Positions 8,989-18,200 of a stretch of 54,848 nt of DNA are shown piece after piece (the first letter of the stretch is position 1; every line of letters starts with the position of its first letter). A program made the position numbers and the translations under genes. The notes beneath the pieces are model-generated. The model was given only the letters and a program-made list of their open reading frames with translations, did not search any database and was not told where the DNA came from. The DNA is from CAYSUS01 sp964434165 (GTDB lineage: Bacteria; Planctomycetota; Planctomycetia; Pirellulales; Thermoguttaceae). The stretch covers positions 1 through 54,848 of the forward strand of contig CAYSUS010000049.1 in the NCBI GenBank assembly GCA_964434165.1. Direction: 5' to 3'.

Positions 8989-11100
8989 CTACCCGCCGTC
9001 CACCCCCTCGGGCACGGCGCAGCGGAATCCGATGGTACGGCAGCGGTCGAGGCCCGGGTGCATGAGCAGGAACTTGGCGTGGGTCTCGATCGGCTGCTCA
9101 CCGCCCGGGAAGTACCAGATGGAGCCCTCGGCCTTGTACGTCGCGCCGCCGCGGAGCATGACGAACCGCGTGTGCCCGTCGTCCCGCTCCGACTCGGTCC
9201 ACTCCCACACTTCGCCCCGCGCGAAACGCTCGCCGAGCCGCTGGGCCGCGCGGTGCCACTCCCACTCGGTGGGCAGGCGCTTGCCGGCCCAGGCCGCGTA
9301 CGCCCGGGCATCGTCGAGATCGACGTACACCACCGGCTCGTCGAGGATCCCGGCCGGGCACGCGCGGCAGCCCCAGTGGGCGAGGAAAAGGTCCGGGCAC
9401 CGGGGACGATAGCCGGTGGCCTTGAGGAATCGCTCGAACTGCCCGTTGGTCACCGGGGCGGGGTCGATCCGGAGCGCCCCGACTTCGGCGCGGAAGCGGT
9501 GCTCGAGCTGCTGGTGGTGCGGGTTGCCGCGCAGGAAGTCGGGCCACCGCGCGCGCGGCGTGCCCGGGTCGGGAAAGCACCCGCACTCGCGGCGCATGTG
9601 GCGCACGAGGAACTCCTGCTCGCCGCCCTCCACGTGGAGCATGCCGGCGGTCCGCTCGCGCGCGGGCGCGGGGCATGGGGGAGGCGCCTTGGCCTCGACC
9701 ACGGGCTGGGCTTTGACATGCGGGTCGTCCTCGGGGCTTGGCGAAGTGCGCGACCGCGCGGCCTCCCTCTTCTGTCCTTCCAGCAGCTCGCGCAGCCCGG
9801 CCGAGGGCTCGCCCGGGATCGCGACCACGGCCGTGTACTTCTCCAAGGGCAGGGCGAGGTGCAGCTTGTCGCCGGCCTTCCGGGGCGTCAGCTCTACCCC
9901 CCGCCACAGGTCGAAGAACCGGGCGTCGTCGTCTTCGACTTCCAGCAGGGGTGAATCGCCTTGTGCCGCGGGGCCGAAGTTGACGGCGGTCCAGAGGCGC
10001 CGTCCACGCCGGTGCCAGCACGAGGCAGCCACGTTCTCGTTGAGCGTGGGAAGGCACGGCAGCCACTCGCCCTCGCACAGCAGCCCGGCAAAGTGCCGCA
10101 GCACCGGGGCCATGCGCCGCAGCGTGGCCCGGTCTTCGGCGTTCCAGGGGTTCCAGGAGCCGAAGATGTTCTCCCACACCATCACGCCGCTTCCGTTGAG
10201 CCAGGCAGCGGCCAGCTCCCCCTGGTGCGACGCATCCCAGCGGCGGATCTGGTGCTGCATGTGGCGGGGCTCGATCCACTTCAGGTGCAACACGCCGATG
10301 CGGGGATAGGCCTTCATCCACTGGGCCCAGGAGCCCGAGCAGACCTGCATCTCGGCGATGCTCGGGTGCAGCTCCGGCTCGAAGGCCACGCCGGGCCGCA
10401 CCGCGTCGATCCGCTTGCGAAGCGCGCCTGGGGCCTGCTTCATCGTGTCGAGGAAGATCCCGTCGGCCTCGACCGCGGCCACGATCCCGGCCAGGACCTC
10501 CTCGTCCGGCACCGGCTCGCGGCGCGTGCCCGTGTCCCAGGGCATATAGGGCAGGAACACCTTCACGCCGCGCTCGTGGAACCGGCGCACGCAGGCCCGC
10601 ACGCCCTCCAGCCCGCCGGGCATGTGGCGGAAGAAGTCGAACTGGTTGCGATCGTCGGCCCCGATCCTGGGGTAGGAGTGCCAGAGGACGACCGAGTCGT
10701 AGCCGCCGAGCTCGCGCCGCGCCTCGTCGCACAGGGCGGCCACGCGGTAGTCGCCCTCCGCGCGGTCCCACAGGCGGCGATCGTAGATCAGCACGAACCC
10801 GCACACGAAGTTGCCAGTCATCCAGCGTAGGTCGTCGCGGCGATACACCGAGTCGTCCAACGGCCGGGGCGGCTGCGTCCCTGCCGGGTTGGCCCTCACG
10901 CGCTCGCGGTACGCGCGCATCTTCGAAAGCCACTGCGGCCAGCTCTCGGCGGATTGGGGCGGGGCCAGGTAGTGCTGGTTGCGCTCAAGGTCGGGGAGGC
11001 GCTCTTCGGCGGCGGCGCGTGTGGCGGCGACCGTCACGGCCAATACGAACAGGATCGCGAGCACGCACACACGCCGCAAGGGTGGGGCAGCGACAATCAT
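8989..11100 (-). CDS. Exported barrel protein (putative glycosidase-like) fused to a C-terminal FGE-sulfatase domain
   Basis: A 703-residue protein with an N-terminal signal peptide (RRVCVLAILFVLAVTVAATRAAAEE). Residues about 50-430 look like a TIM-barrel carbohydrate-active region (RWMTGNFVCGFVLIYDRRLW, GVKVFLPYMPWDTGTR, ADGIFLDTMKQ, VMVWENIFGSWNPW) with a beta-rich end. After a Pro/Ala linker, residues about 500-700 form an FGE-sulfatase (SUMF-like) domain: PVTNGQFERFLKATGYRP, YAAWAGKRLPTEWEWHRAA, VWEWTES, and a final GFRCAVPEG. The segment RGGATYKAEGSIWYFPGG stands where true formylglycine-generating enzymes carry two copper-ligand cysteines; both are absent, so catalytic FGE activity is doubtful. 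It lies directly upstream of the sulfatase, probably in one operon. Confidence 0.72.
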   Translation of the reverse strand: MIVAAPPLRRVCVLAILFVLAVTVAATRAAAEERLPDLERNQHYLAPPQSAESWPQWLSKMRAYRERVRANPAGTQPPRPLDDSVYRRDDLRWMTGNFVCGFVLIYDRRLWDRAEGDYRVAALCDEARRELGGYDSVVLWHSYPRIGADDRNQFDFFRHMPGGLEGVRACVRRFHERGVKVFLPYMPWDTGTRREPVPDEEVLAGIVAAVEADGIFLDTMKQAPGALRKRIDAVRPGVAFEPELHPSIAEMQVCSGSWAQWMKAYPRIGVLHLKWIEPRHMQHQIRRWDASHQGELAAAWLNGSGVMVWENIFGSWNPWNAEDRATLRRMAPVLRHFAGLLCEGEWLPCLPTLNENVAASCWHRRGRRLWTAVNFGPAAQGDSPLLEVEDDDARFFDLWRGVELTPRKAGDKLHLALPLEKYTAVVAIPGEPSAGLRELLEGQKREAARSRTSPSPEDDPHVKAQPVVEAKAPPPCPAPARERTAGMLHVEGGEQEFLVRHMRRECGCFPDPGTPRARWPDFLRGNPHHQQLEHRFRAEVGALRIDPAPVTNGQFERFLKATGYRPRCPDLFLAHWGCRACPAGILDEPVVYVDLDDARAYAAWAGKRLPTEWEWHRAAQRLGERFARGEVWEWTESERDDGHTRFVMLRGGATYKAEGSIWYFPGGEQPIETHAKFLLMHPGLDRCRTIGFRCAVPEGVDGG

Positions 11101-11227
11101 CGTAGGGCTCCCTTAGGGAATGGGCTCCAGGCGATCCTGCCCTGGCCACCGTGCAGAGTCACGCAACGCAAGGCGAGGCGTCTGCGACCGCAATGCTCAG
11201 CCGCGGCGCGCAATCCCGAATCCGCAC

Positions 11228-11408
11228 TCAGGAAATGGACCTGGGCCCCTCAGCCCGATTCCTCACGTCCTCCAGGGTGACCAGCCGATCCGCATCGCGC
11301 GCCTCGGCCGCCTTGAGGCGCTCGATCGAGGCGCTCCCGGTCGCCCTCGCACTGCTTGAGGATTCGGCGACGGGTCTCGTGGAACTCGTTGACGACGGGG
11401 TCGTGCAT
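11228..11408 (-). pseudogene. Frameshifted antitoxin-like gene remnant
   Basis: From ATG 11408 the reverse strand encodes MHDPVVNEFHETRRRIL, which resembles the small partner gene found after PIN toxins in planctomycetes and cyanobacteria. One extra base near 11330 (ctc-g-atc) shifts the frame; in the other frame the protein continues as IERLKAAEARDADRLVTLEDVRN and stops at 11228. Removing that base would restore a protein of about 60 residues. It lies immediately after the broken PIN gene. The TA assignment rests on context and resemblance, not on a database match. Confidence 0.5.
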
Positions 11409-11645
11409 CGGACTGGCTCTTCTGGAGGCATGCCGAAGAGTTCTTCCGGAGTGACAACAACGGGCGTCTGACGGTCGATCTCTCTATGGATGGCGGCGAG
11501 CCGTCTGATCACCTGACCCTTGGCGATGTGCCGGCAGTTCCAAGTGACGAGGTACTCCAGTTCGTATGCCACCGCGTACGAGGTCTCGACTCGGTCGCGC
11601 AGCGAGGTAGCTCGGGATCGTCGTCTCGACATATCCGGTGGGCAT
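11409..11645 (-). pseudogene. PIN-domain (VapC-like) toxin remnant with internal deletion
   Basis: The N-terminus from ATG 11645 reads MPTGYVETTIPSYLAARPSR, the start of a well-known PIN ribonuclease family with the first catalytic acidic residue in YVETTIPSY. About 20 codons later the reading frame changes abruptly to that of the family's C-terminus (YAVAYELEYLVTWNCRHIAKG, VVVTPEELFGMPPE). Roughly 100 central residues are missing, so the gene is dead. The C-terminal frame has no stop of its own and runs into the antitoxin remnant. Together the two form a decayed type II toxin-antitoxin locus. Confidence 0.72.
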
Positions 11646-11872
11646 CCTGTGAAGCCTCCGAATCGAGCCCCCGGGGCTGCAAGTCGTCTTTCCAAGAACC
11701 CGCCGGGGCGCGAAGCACATCGTTCGCACTTGATTCTCGACGTCATGCACAAGGTTGTCAAACGGATGCGATGTCCGAGGTCGATGCGCGCCTGGCTCTC
11801 CTTCGCCTCGACGCGATCCCAACCGGCTGCTATCTTCGGGGTTTCCAGTCCCTTTTCCAGGAGCGAGCGTTC

Positions 11873-13012
11873 ATGAGCCCCCATCGCGTCGGCATCCTCG
11901 GCTTCGGGTTCATCGGCAAGGTGCACGCCTACGGCTATGCCACGCTGCCGTACTTCCACGACCCCGTGCCGCTGGAGGCCAGGATCACGCACGTCTGCAC
12001 CAGCCGGGAGGAAACCGCGCGCCGGGCCGCGGCCATGCTCGGGGCCGAGGGGGTGACCGACTTCCGCCGCATCACCGAGAACCCGGAGATCGACCTCGTC
12101 CACGTCTGCACGCCCAACCATCTGCACAAGGACGCCCTGCTCTCGGCCATGTCCCACGGCAAGCACATCTACTGCGACAAGCCACTCGTGGCCACGATGG
12201 ACGAGGCCAAGCAAGTCGCCGCCGCTTTGGAGACCTACCGCGGCACCGCGCAGATGACCTTCCAGACCCGCTTCTTCCCGGCCACGCTCAGGGCCAGGCA
12301 GCTCATCGACGAGGGCCGCCTGGGCAAGATCCATCAGTTCCGCGCGGCCTTCCTCCACGGCGGCAGCGCCCGGCCCGAGGCCCCGATCAAGTGGAAGCTC
12401 TCGGCCGCGGCCGGGGGCGGGGTGATCGCCGACCTGGCGTCCCACGTGCTCGACCTGGTCCACCACTTCCTCGGCCCCTTCCAGTCACTGCACGCCGCCA
12501 CGCACACGGCCTATGCCGAGCGGCCCTCGATCGACGATCCCGCCAGGCGCGTGCCGGTCGATGCCGAGGACTGCGCGGTCGTGCTCGCCCGGATGCAGAG
12601 CGGGGCCCTGGGCACGATCGAGGCCACCAAGCTGGCCACGGGCAGCGAGGACGAGCTCCGGTTGGAGATCCACGGCTCGGACGGGGCGATCCGCTTCAAC
12701 CTCATGGACCCGCACTACCTGGGCTTCTACGACGGACGCGCGCCGGGCGAGCCGATCGGCGGCGAGCAGGGTTGGACGCAGGTCGCCACGGGCCAGCGCT
12801 ACGCGGCTCCGGCCAGCGGATTCCCGAGCGTGAAGGCCTCGATCGGCTGGCTCCGCGGCCACGCGGCCTGCCTGGCCCACTTCCTCCGGGCCGTGGCCGA
12901 GGGCGTGTCCGGCGACCCCGGCCTGGACCAGGGCGTGTACGTGCAGCGGCTGATGGAGTGCCTGCGCCAGTCGGCCCGGTCGCGGCAGTGGATCGAGCCC
13001 GGCCTGGGGTGA
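11873..13012 (+). CDS. Gfo/Idh/MocA family oxidoreductase
   Basis: A 379-residue protein from ATG 11873, chosen because aggag lies 10-14 bases upstream and the Rossmann fold starts at once (RVGILGFGFIGKVHAYGY). The NAD(P)-binding half ends with CTPNHLHKDALLSAMSHGKHIYCDKPLVA, where CDKPL replaces the usual CEKP and supplies the conserved Lys. The C-terminal alpha/beta domain includes GGGVIADLASHVLDLVHHFLG. Members oxidise or reduce sugars and inositols; the substrate is unknown. The frame is open for another 387 bases upstream, but that region is antisense to the TA remnant. It has no obvious operon partner. Confidence 0.88.
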   Translation: MSPHRVGILGFGFIGKVHAYGYATLPYFHDPVPLEARITHVCTSREETARRAAAMLGAEGVTDFRRITENPEIDLVHVCTPNHLHKDALLSAMSHGKHIYCDKPLVATMDEAKQVAAALETYRGTAQMTFQTRFFPATLRARQLIDEGRLGKIHQFRAAFLHGGSARPEAPIKWKLSAAAGGGVIADLASHVLDLVHHFLGPFQSLHAATHTAYAERPSIDDPARRVPVDAEDCAVVLARMQSGALGTIEATKLATGSEDELRLEIHGSDGAIRFNLMDPHYLGFYDGRAPGEPIGGEQGWTQVATGQRYAAPASGFPSVKASIGWLRGHAACLAHFLRAVAEGVSGDPGLDQGVYVQRLMECLRQSARSRQWIEPGLG

Positions 13013-13076
13013 CGCGTGCGGGCCTCGGCGCACCCTTGCGATCTCGGCGGCCGCCCGGCCCGCGCGCTATTCGGCG

Positions 13077-13106
13077 TTGACTCGCGTTCCGACCCGTTTC
13101 TATAAT
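13077..13106 (+). promoter_or_regulatory. Sigma70-type promoter of the metal-efflux locus
   Basis: TTGACT at 13077-13082 and a perfect TATAAT at 13101-13106 are separated by 18 bases. The segment lies between the Gfo/Idh/MocA gene and the first His-rich gene, so it probably drives the whole efflux cluster. A TTG inside the -35 box is in frame with the downstream gene, but the promoter makes that start impossible for this transcript. Confidence 0.72.
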
Positions 13107-13157
13107 TCCTCGTGGTCGGACGGGAAGTACATCGCTACCTTGCTTTTCGGAAGTGCC

Positions 13158-13544
13158 TTGAAGGCAGTCGTTTCCGTGCTCACGGCCGCGGCCCTCGCCC
13201 TGCATCTCGTGCTGGGTTGCTGCTGGCACCATGCGCACGCTGCCGGGCCGGAAACCTCGGCGGGCTTCTCCCGTGCCGACCACCCATCCGGCCATCACGC
13301 CTGCGGACACGACCATGACGAAGAGCCTTCTCCTCGCGAGGGTCCTTGCGACGCGGTGCCGTGTCCGGACCTCGTTTCGTGGCAGTCGCCTCAGGCGTGG
13401 GGCGGTCTTGCGACCGATGCGGCGTGCGCCGTTTCGGCGGAGACTCCGACGCTGCCCCGCTTCGCGGATCGGCCCTCTGAAGCCGCGTCTTTGCGCCCCG
13501 GTACTCTGCGGTTGAACCTGCTGTATCGGGTTCTTCTTCTCTGA
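13158..13544 (+). CDS. His/Cys-rich small exported protein of the RND metal-efflux locus
   Basis: A 128-residue protein. I place the start at TTG 13158, since the frame upstream overlaps the promoter and ggaag stands 4 bases before it. The N-terminus (LKAVVSVLTAAALALHLVLG) is a signal peptide or membrane anchor, followed at once by CCWHHAHA and then a His-rich run around HPSGHHACGHDHDEEP. A CDAVPCPD motif follows. The His and Cys clusters suggest copper, silver or zinc binding in the periplasm. It sits 180 bases ahead of the CusB-like adaptor under the same promoter. No family name can be given; function is inferred from composition and context. Confidence 0.68.
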   Translation: MKAVVSVLTAAALALHLVLGCCWHHAHAAGPETSAGFSRADHPSGHHACGHDHDEEPSPREGPCDAVPCPDLVSWQSPQAWGGLATDAACAVSAETPTLPRFADRPSEAASLRPGTLRLNLLYRVLLL

Positions 13545-13724
13545 AGGCCCGCCTGCGCTGAGGCGCCCCCGTCGCATCTCCACTCGGGGCTGCTGCGCGC
13601 CGCGACCCGAGCACGACGGACTGCCCTTGCGTCCTGGAAACCGCAAGGGGACGGCCTGGCAGTCCGCCCGGCGGCGGGCGAGGGGCGCATCCTCTGTCCT
13701 TTTCGTCCGTTCGAGGAGTCGGTC

Positions 13725-15149
13725 ATGTTGCGGGTGCTTCCCAAATGGAACGCGAGGCGATGGATCCTGGTGGCCGCGGCCGCGGCGCTCGTGGCGGGGG
13801 CTTCGGCTGGGCTGCTTACCGCCTCGCTGTGGATGCCGGCCGTCGAGCATAGCTTGGGCGGCTGGAATGCCGACCGTCGCGCGGCCCATGCCCCGGGCGG
13901 CGAGCCGGATTGCCAGGGCCACGCCGGCCACGCGCACGCGGAGTCCGAGCGCGCCGGGGAGGACTCGGTCACGCTTAGCCCCCAGGCTCGGAAGAACATC
14001 GGTCTGACCCTGGCGACCGTTCGACTGGAGGACTTCCGGCGCACCGTGAAGATCCCCGCCGCGGTGGTCGCCCGGCCCGGCCGGTCGGAGATCACGGTGT
14101 CGGCGCCGATGACCGGGATCGTCACGCGGATTCATCCGCTCCGCGGCGAGGCCGTCTTGCCGGGCGATCCGTTGTTCGACCTGCGCCTCACGCACGAGGA
14201 CCTGGTGGAGAAGCAGAGCGAGCTGCTCCGCGACCTGGAGCAGCTCGACGTGATCCAGGAGGAGGTCGCGCGGCTGGAGCAGGTGACGCGGAGCGGCTCC
14301 GTGGCCGGCAAGGCGCTTCTGGAGCGCGTGTACGAGCAGCGCAAGGTCGAGGCGTCGGTGCGGGCGACGCGCGAGGCCCTGCTGCTGCACGGGCTGAACG
14401 AGTCGCAGATCGATGCGATCGAGCGCGAGCGGCGCCTGGTGCGCGAGTTGACCGTCGAAGCCCCGCCGCTGGACGAAGGCCATGCCGGGGCCGACCACGA
14501 GGACATCCTCCAGGTGGCTGAGCTGGCCGTCCGGCGCGGCGATCACGTGCAGACGGGCGTGCCGCTGGCCGTGCTCTCCGACCAGTGCGTGCTGTACGTG
14601 GAGGGACGCGCATTCGAGCAGGACGCCGAGGCCCTCCACCGCGCGGCCGACGAGGCGGCGCCGGTCACCGCCCTGGTGGAGCGGCCCGGCGCGGCCAAGG
14701 AGGCGGTCACCGACCTGCGCATCCTCTACGTGGAGAACCAGGTGGACCGCGAATCCCGGGCGCTTCGGTTCTACGTGCCCTTGCCGAACCACCTGGTGCG
14801 CAACGAGGAGACGCCCGACGGGCACCGGTTCATCGCCTGGCGCTACAAGCCGGGCCAGCGCGTGGAGGTCCTGCTGCCCGTGGAGACCTGGACCGGAAAG
14901 CTCGTTCTGCCGGTCGAGTCCGTGGTGCAGGAGGGGGCCGAGCGCTTCGTGTACCTGGCCAGCGGCAACCGCTTCGCGCGTCGGCCGGTCCACGAGCTGT
15001 ATCGCGACCAGGGGCACTCGGTGATCGCAGCCGACGGGGCCTTGTTCCCGGGCGACGTGGTCGCCGCGAAGGGCGCGTATCAGATCCACCTCGACCTGAA
15101 GAACCGCTCCGGCGGTGCGATCGATCCGCACGCGGGGCACAGCCATTAG
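13725..15149 (+). CDS. Heavy-metal RND efflux periplasmic adaptor (CusB/CzcB-like)
   Basis: A 474-residue membrane-fusion protein with gaggag 7-12 bases before the ATG. A membrane anchor spans residues 12-34 (WILVAAAAALVAGASAGLL). A His-rich stretch (CQGHAGHAHAE) precedes the folded part, like the metal-binding leader of heavy-metal adaptors. The lipoyl/barrel-sandwich half is at VSAPMTGIVTRIHPLRGEAV, then a long alpha-hairpin (residues ~160-250: LVEKQSELLRDLEQLDVI and on) and a beta-barrel domain. The C-terminus ends in HAGHSH, a second potential metal site. It would bridge the inner-membrane pump encoded 68 bases downstream to an outer-membrane channel. Confidence 0.9.
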   Translation: MLRVLPKWNARRWILVAAAAALVAGASAGLLTASLWMPAVEHSLGGWNADRRAAHAPGGEPDCQGHAGHAHAESERAGEDSVTLSPQARKNIGLTLATVRLEDFRRTVKIPAAVVARPGRSEITVSAPMTGIVTRIHPLRGEAVLPGDPLFDLRLTHEDLVEKQSELLRDLEQLDVIQEEVARLEQVTRSGSVAGKALLERVYEQRKVEASVRATREALLLHGLNESQIDAIERERRLVRELTVEAPPLDEGHAGADHEDILQVAELAVRRGDHVQTGVPLAVLSDQCVLYVEGRAFEQDAEALHRAADEAAPVTALVERPGAAKEAVTDLRILYVENQVDRESRALRFYVPLPNHLVRNEETPDGHRFIAWRYKPGQRVEVLLPVETWTGKLVLPVESVVQEGAERFVYLASGNRFARRPVHELYRDQGHSVIAADGALFPGDVVAAKGAYQIHLDLKNRSGGAIDPHAGHSH

Positions 15150-15169
15150 GAGCCCGTCGATGGGACTTG

Positions 15170-15195
15170 CGAAGTCTTCAAGACTTCGGAAGTCT
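15170..15195. promoter_or_regulatory. Two overlapping palindromes ahead of the RND pump gene
   Basis: 15170-15188 is a perfect 9-1-9 palindrome (cgaagtctt, c, aagacttcg). It overlaps a second perfect inverted repeat at 15181-15195 (agactt, cgg, aagtct). As RNA the two hairpins are mutually exclusive. The element lies in the 68-base gap between adaptor and pump, 22 bases before the pump ATG, where it could set relative expression or bind a regulator. Its role is inferred. Confidence 0.55.
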
Positions 15196-15217
15196 GCCCG
15201 TCCTCAATCCTCACGCC

Positions 15218-18200
15218 ATGCTCAGCAACCTCCTCAACGGCGTCATTCGGTTCTCGCTGGAGCACCGCCTGCTGGTGCTGGCAGCGGCCGTGCTGCTGGT
15301 GGTCTTCGGCGGATGGCAGACGTGGCGCCTCCCGATCGACGTGTTCCCGGACCTCGACCGGCCTCGCGTGGTCGTGATGACCGAGGCCCCGGGACTGGCC
15401 CCGGAGGAGGTGGAGACGCTGATCACGTTTCCCCTCGAATCGACCCTCAACGGGGCCACGGGCGTACAGGCCGTGCGATCCCAGTCGGGCGTGGGGCTCT
15501 CGGTGATCACGGTGGAGTTCGATTGGGGCACCGACGTGTACGACGACCGGCAGATCGTGGCCGAGCGCCTCGCCCTGGCGACCGACCGGCTTCCGCCCGG
15601 CGTGAAGCCCCAGTTGGCTCCGGTCTCGTCGATCATGGGCCAGATCATGATCGTGGGGATGTGGAGCGAAGGGGGCACGACCTCGCCCATGGAGCTGCGC
15701 ACGCTTGCCGACTGGGTCGTGCGCCAGCGCCTGCTGACCATCCCGGGCGTGTCGCAGGTGTTCGTGATGGGGGGGCAGCGGCGCCAGTTCCAGGTGCTCG
15801 TCAGTCCCGACGATCTGCTCCGCTACGGCGTCTCGTTGCACGAGGTGGAGACGGCGCTTGTGGAGAGCAACGAGAACGCCACGGGTGGCTATCTGACCGA
15901 GCAGGGGCCGAACGAACTGCTGGTCCGGTCGCTGGGCCGGATTCGCACGCTCGAGCAGATCGAGAACGTGGTGGTCGCGATGCGCCAGGGGCGGCCGGTG
16001 CTGGTAGGCCAGGTCGCCCGCGTCGTGGCCGGTCCCGAGGTCAAGCGGGGCGACAGCGCGGCCTTCGCCCGGCAGGCCGATGGAGCCTTCGCCGGGGGGC
16101 CGGCGGTGCTGCTGACCGTCAACAAGCAGCCGAAGGCCGACACGCGCGCGGTCACCGGGGCGATCACGAGGGCCCTGGCCGACCTGCGGACGGGCCTGCC
16201 GGACGACGTGCGGCTCAACCCGCACCTCTACCAGCAGAAGGCTTTCATCGACCTGGCCATGGAGAACGTGGCCGAGGCGCTCCGCGACGGCGCCCTGCTG
16301 GTCGTGCTGATCCTGTTCCTGTTCCTGATGAGCTTCCGCACCACGCTGATCACGCTCACGGCCATTCCGCTTTCGATCGTAGTCACGGCCCTGGTGTTCG
16401 CGGCGTTCGGCCTGTCGATCAACACGATGACGCTGGGCGGTCTGGCCGTGGCCATCGGCGAGCTGGTCGATGACGCGATCGTGGACGTGGAGAACATCTT
16501 CCGCCGGCTCCGCGAGAACCGCCTGCGCGCCGAGCCCAGGCCGGCGATCCTCGTGGTGTATCAGGCCAGCGCGGAGATCCGCAACTCGATCGTCTTCGGA
16601 ACGATGATCGTCGTGCTGGTGTTCATCCCGGTGTTCGCGCTGGGCGGGATGGAGGGGCGACTGTTCGCGCCCCTGGGCGTGGCCTACATCGTCTCGATCC
16701 TCTCTTCCCTTCTCGTCTCCCTGACGGTCACGCCCGTCCTGTCGTACTGGCTCCTGGGCAAGCCGGGGACCTGGCCCTTGGTGGCGGCCTGGATCGCCCC
16801 GCCCCTGGGCATGGCCCTCTCCTGGTGGGCCGTGCCGGCCGGTTGCGCGCTCTTCGGACTCCATGCGGCGTCGCACGGGTGGTCGTCGCTGCCGCCGACC
16901 GCTCATGCCGCGATCGCGCTGGCGGTTGCGCCCGCGCTCTGGGCGATCATGGTCTGGGCCGACCGCGCTTCGGCCGCCGATCGCGAGGGTCCTTTGCTTC
17001 GAGGTTTGCAGGCCCTGGCCGGTGCCTTGATCCGGGCCAGTCTGGCCGGGCGCTGGGTCGTGATGTTGCTGGCCGGGCTGGCCGTGGGCACCAGCGCGAT
17101 GGCCTTGACGCGGCTGGAGAGCGACTTCCTCCCGCCGTTCAACGAGGGGGCCGTGCAGATCAACGTGGTGCTGCCGCCCGGCACCTCCCTGGAGACCTCG
17201 CAGGAGGTGGTGCGCGAGGTCGAGCAGCGGCTCCTGGAGATCGACGACATCCGGACGCTCGTACGCAAGACGGGACGCGCGGAGCTGGACGAGCATGCTG
17301 TTCCGGTGAGCATGAGCGAGATCATCGCCAGTCTCGACCCGCACTCCCCGCGGAGCCGCGAGACGATTCTGGGTGAGATCCGCCAGACCCTGGCCGAAGT
17401 CCCTGGAATCGTCACGAGCGTCGAACAGCCGCTGGCCCACCTCATCTCGGCCATGCTGTCGGGCGTGCAGGCCCAGGTGGCAATCAAGCTCTACGGCGAC
17501 GAGGAAGGGGATAACCTGGAAGTGCTGCGCCGCAAGGCCCGCGAAATCGAGGCGGCCGTGGCGGGCGTGCGCGGCGTGACGGACCTGCAGGTCGAGCAGC
17601 AGGTCGAGATCCCGCAACTGCGGATCGCGATCGACGGCGACCAGCTCCGCAAGTACGGCCTGCGTCGCCGCGACGTGAACGAGTTCGTGGAGACGGCCAT
17701 GAACGGGCGCGTGGTCTCGGGGATCCTCCTCGGGCGCCAGAGCTTCGATCTCCTGGTGCGCCTGGACGAGCCCTTTCGCGAGGACATCGGCGCCGTCCGG
17801 CGTCTTTCGGTCGACCTGCCCGACGGAGGCCGAACCAGCCTCGACACGCTGGCCCACATCTACCGTTCCAGCGGCCCCAACACGATCAACCGCGAGCGGG
17901 TCCGGCGCAGGATCGTGGTCCAGTGCAACGTGGCGGGCCGCGGCGTGGTGGACGTCGTCGGCGACATCCGCCGGCGCGTGCAGCACGTCGAGGAGACGCT
18001 GCCGTCCGGCTACTTCGTGGAGTACGGAGGGCAGTTCGAGAGCCAGCAGTCGGCCTCCCGCGCGATGTCCGTGCTGTTCGGCCTGGCCCTCGGCGGGATG
18101 TTCCTCGTGCTGCATACCATGTTCCGCTCGGCCAATCTCGCCCTGCAGGTGATGATCGCCTTGCCGGCCGCGCTCATCGGGTCGGTGGCGGCGCTCTACC

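Noticed and set aside
13077..13157. TTG at 13077 as the start of the His-rich gene
   Set aside because: It is part of the -35 box, and the residues it would add interrupt a normal signal peptide N-terminus.
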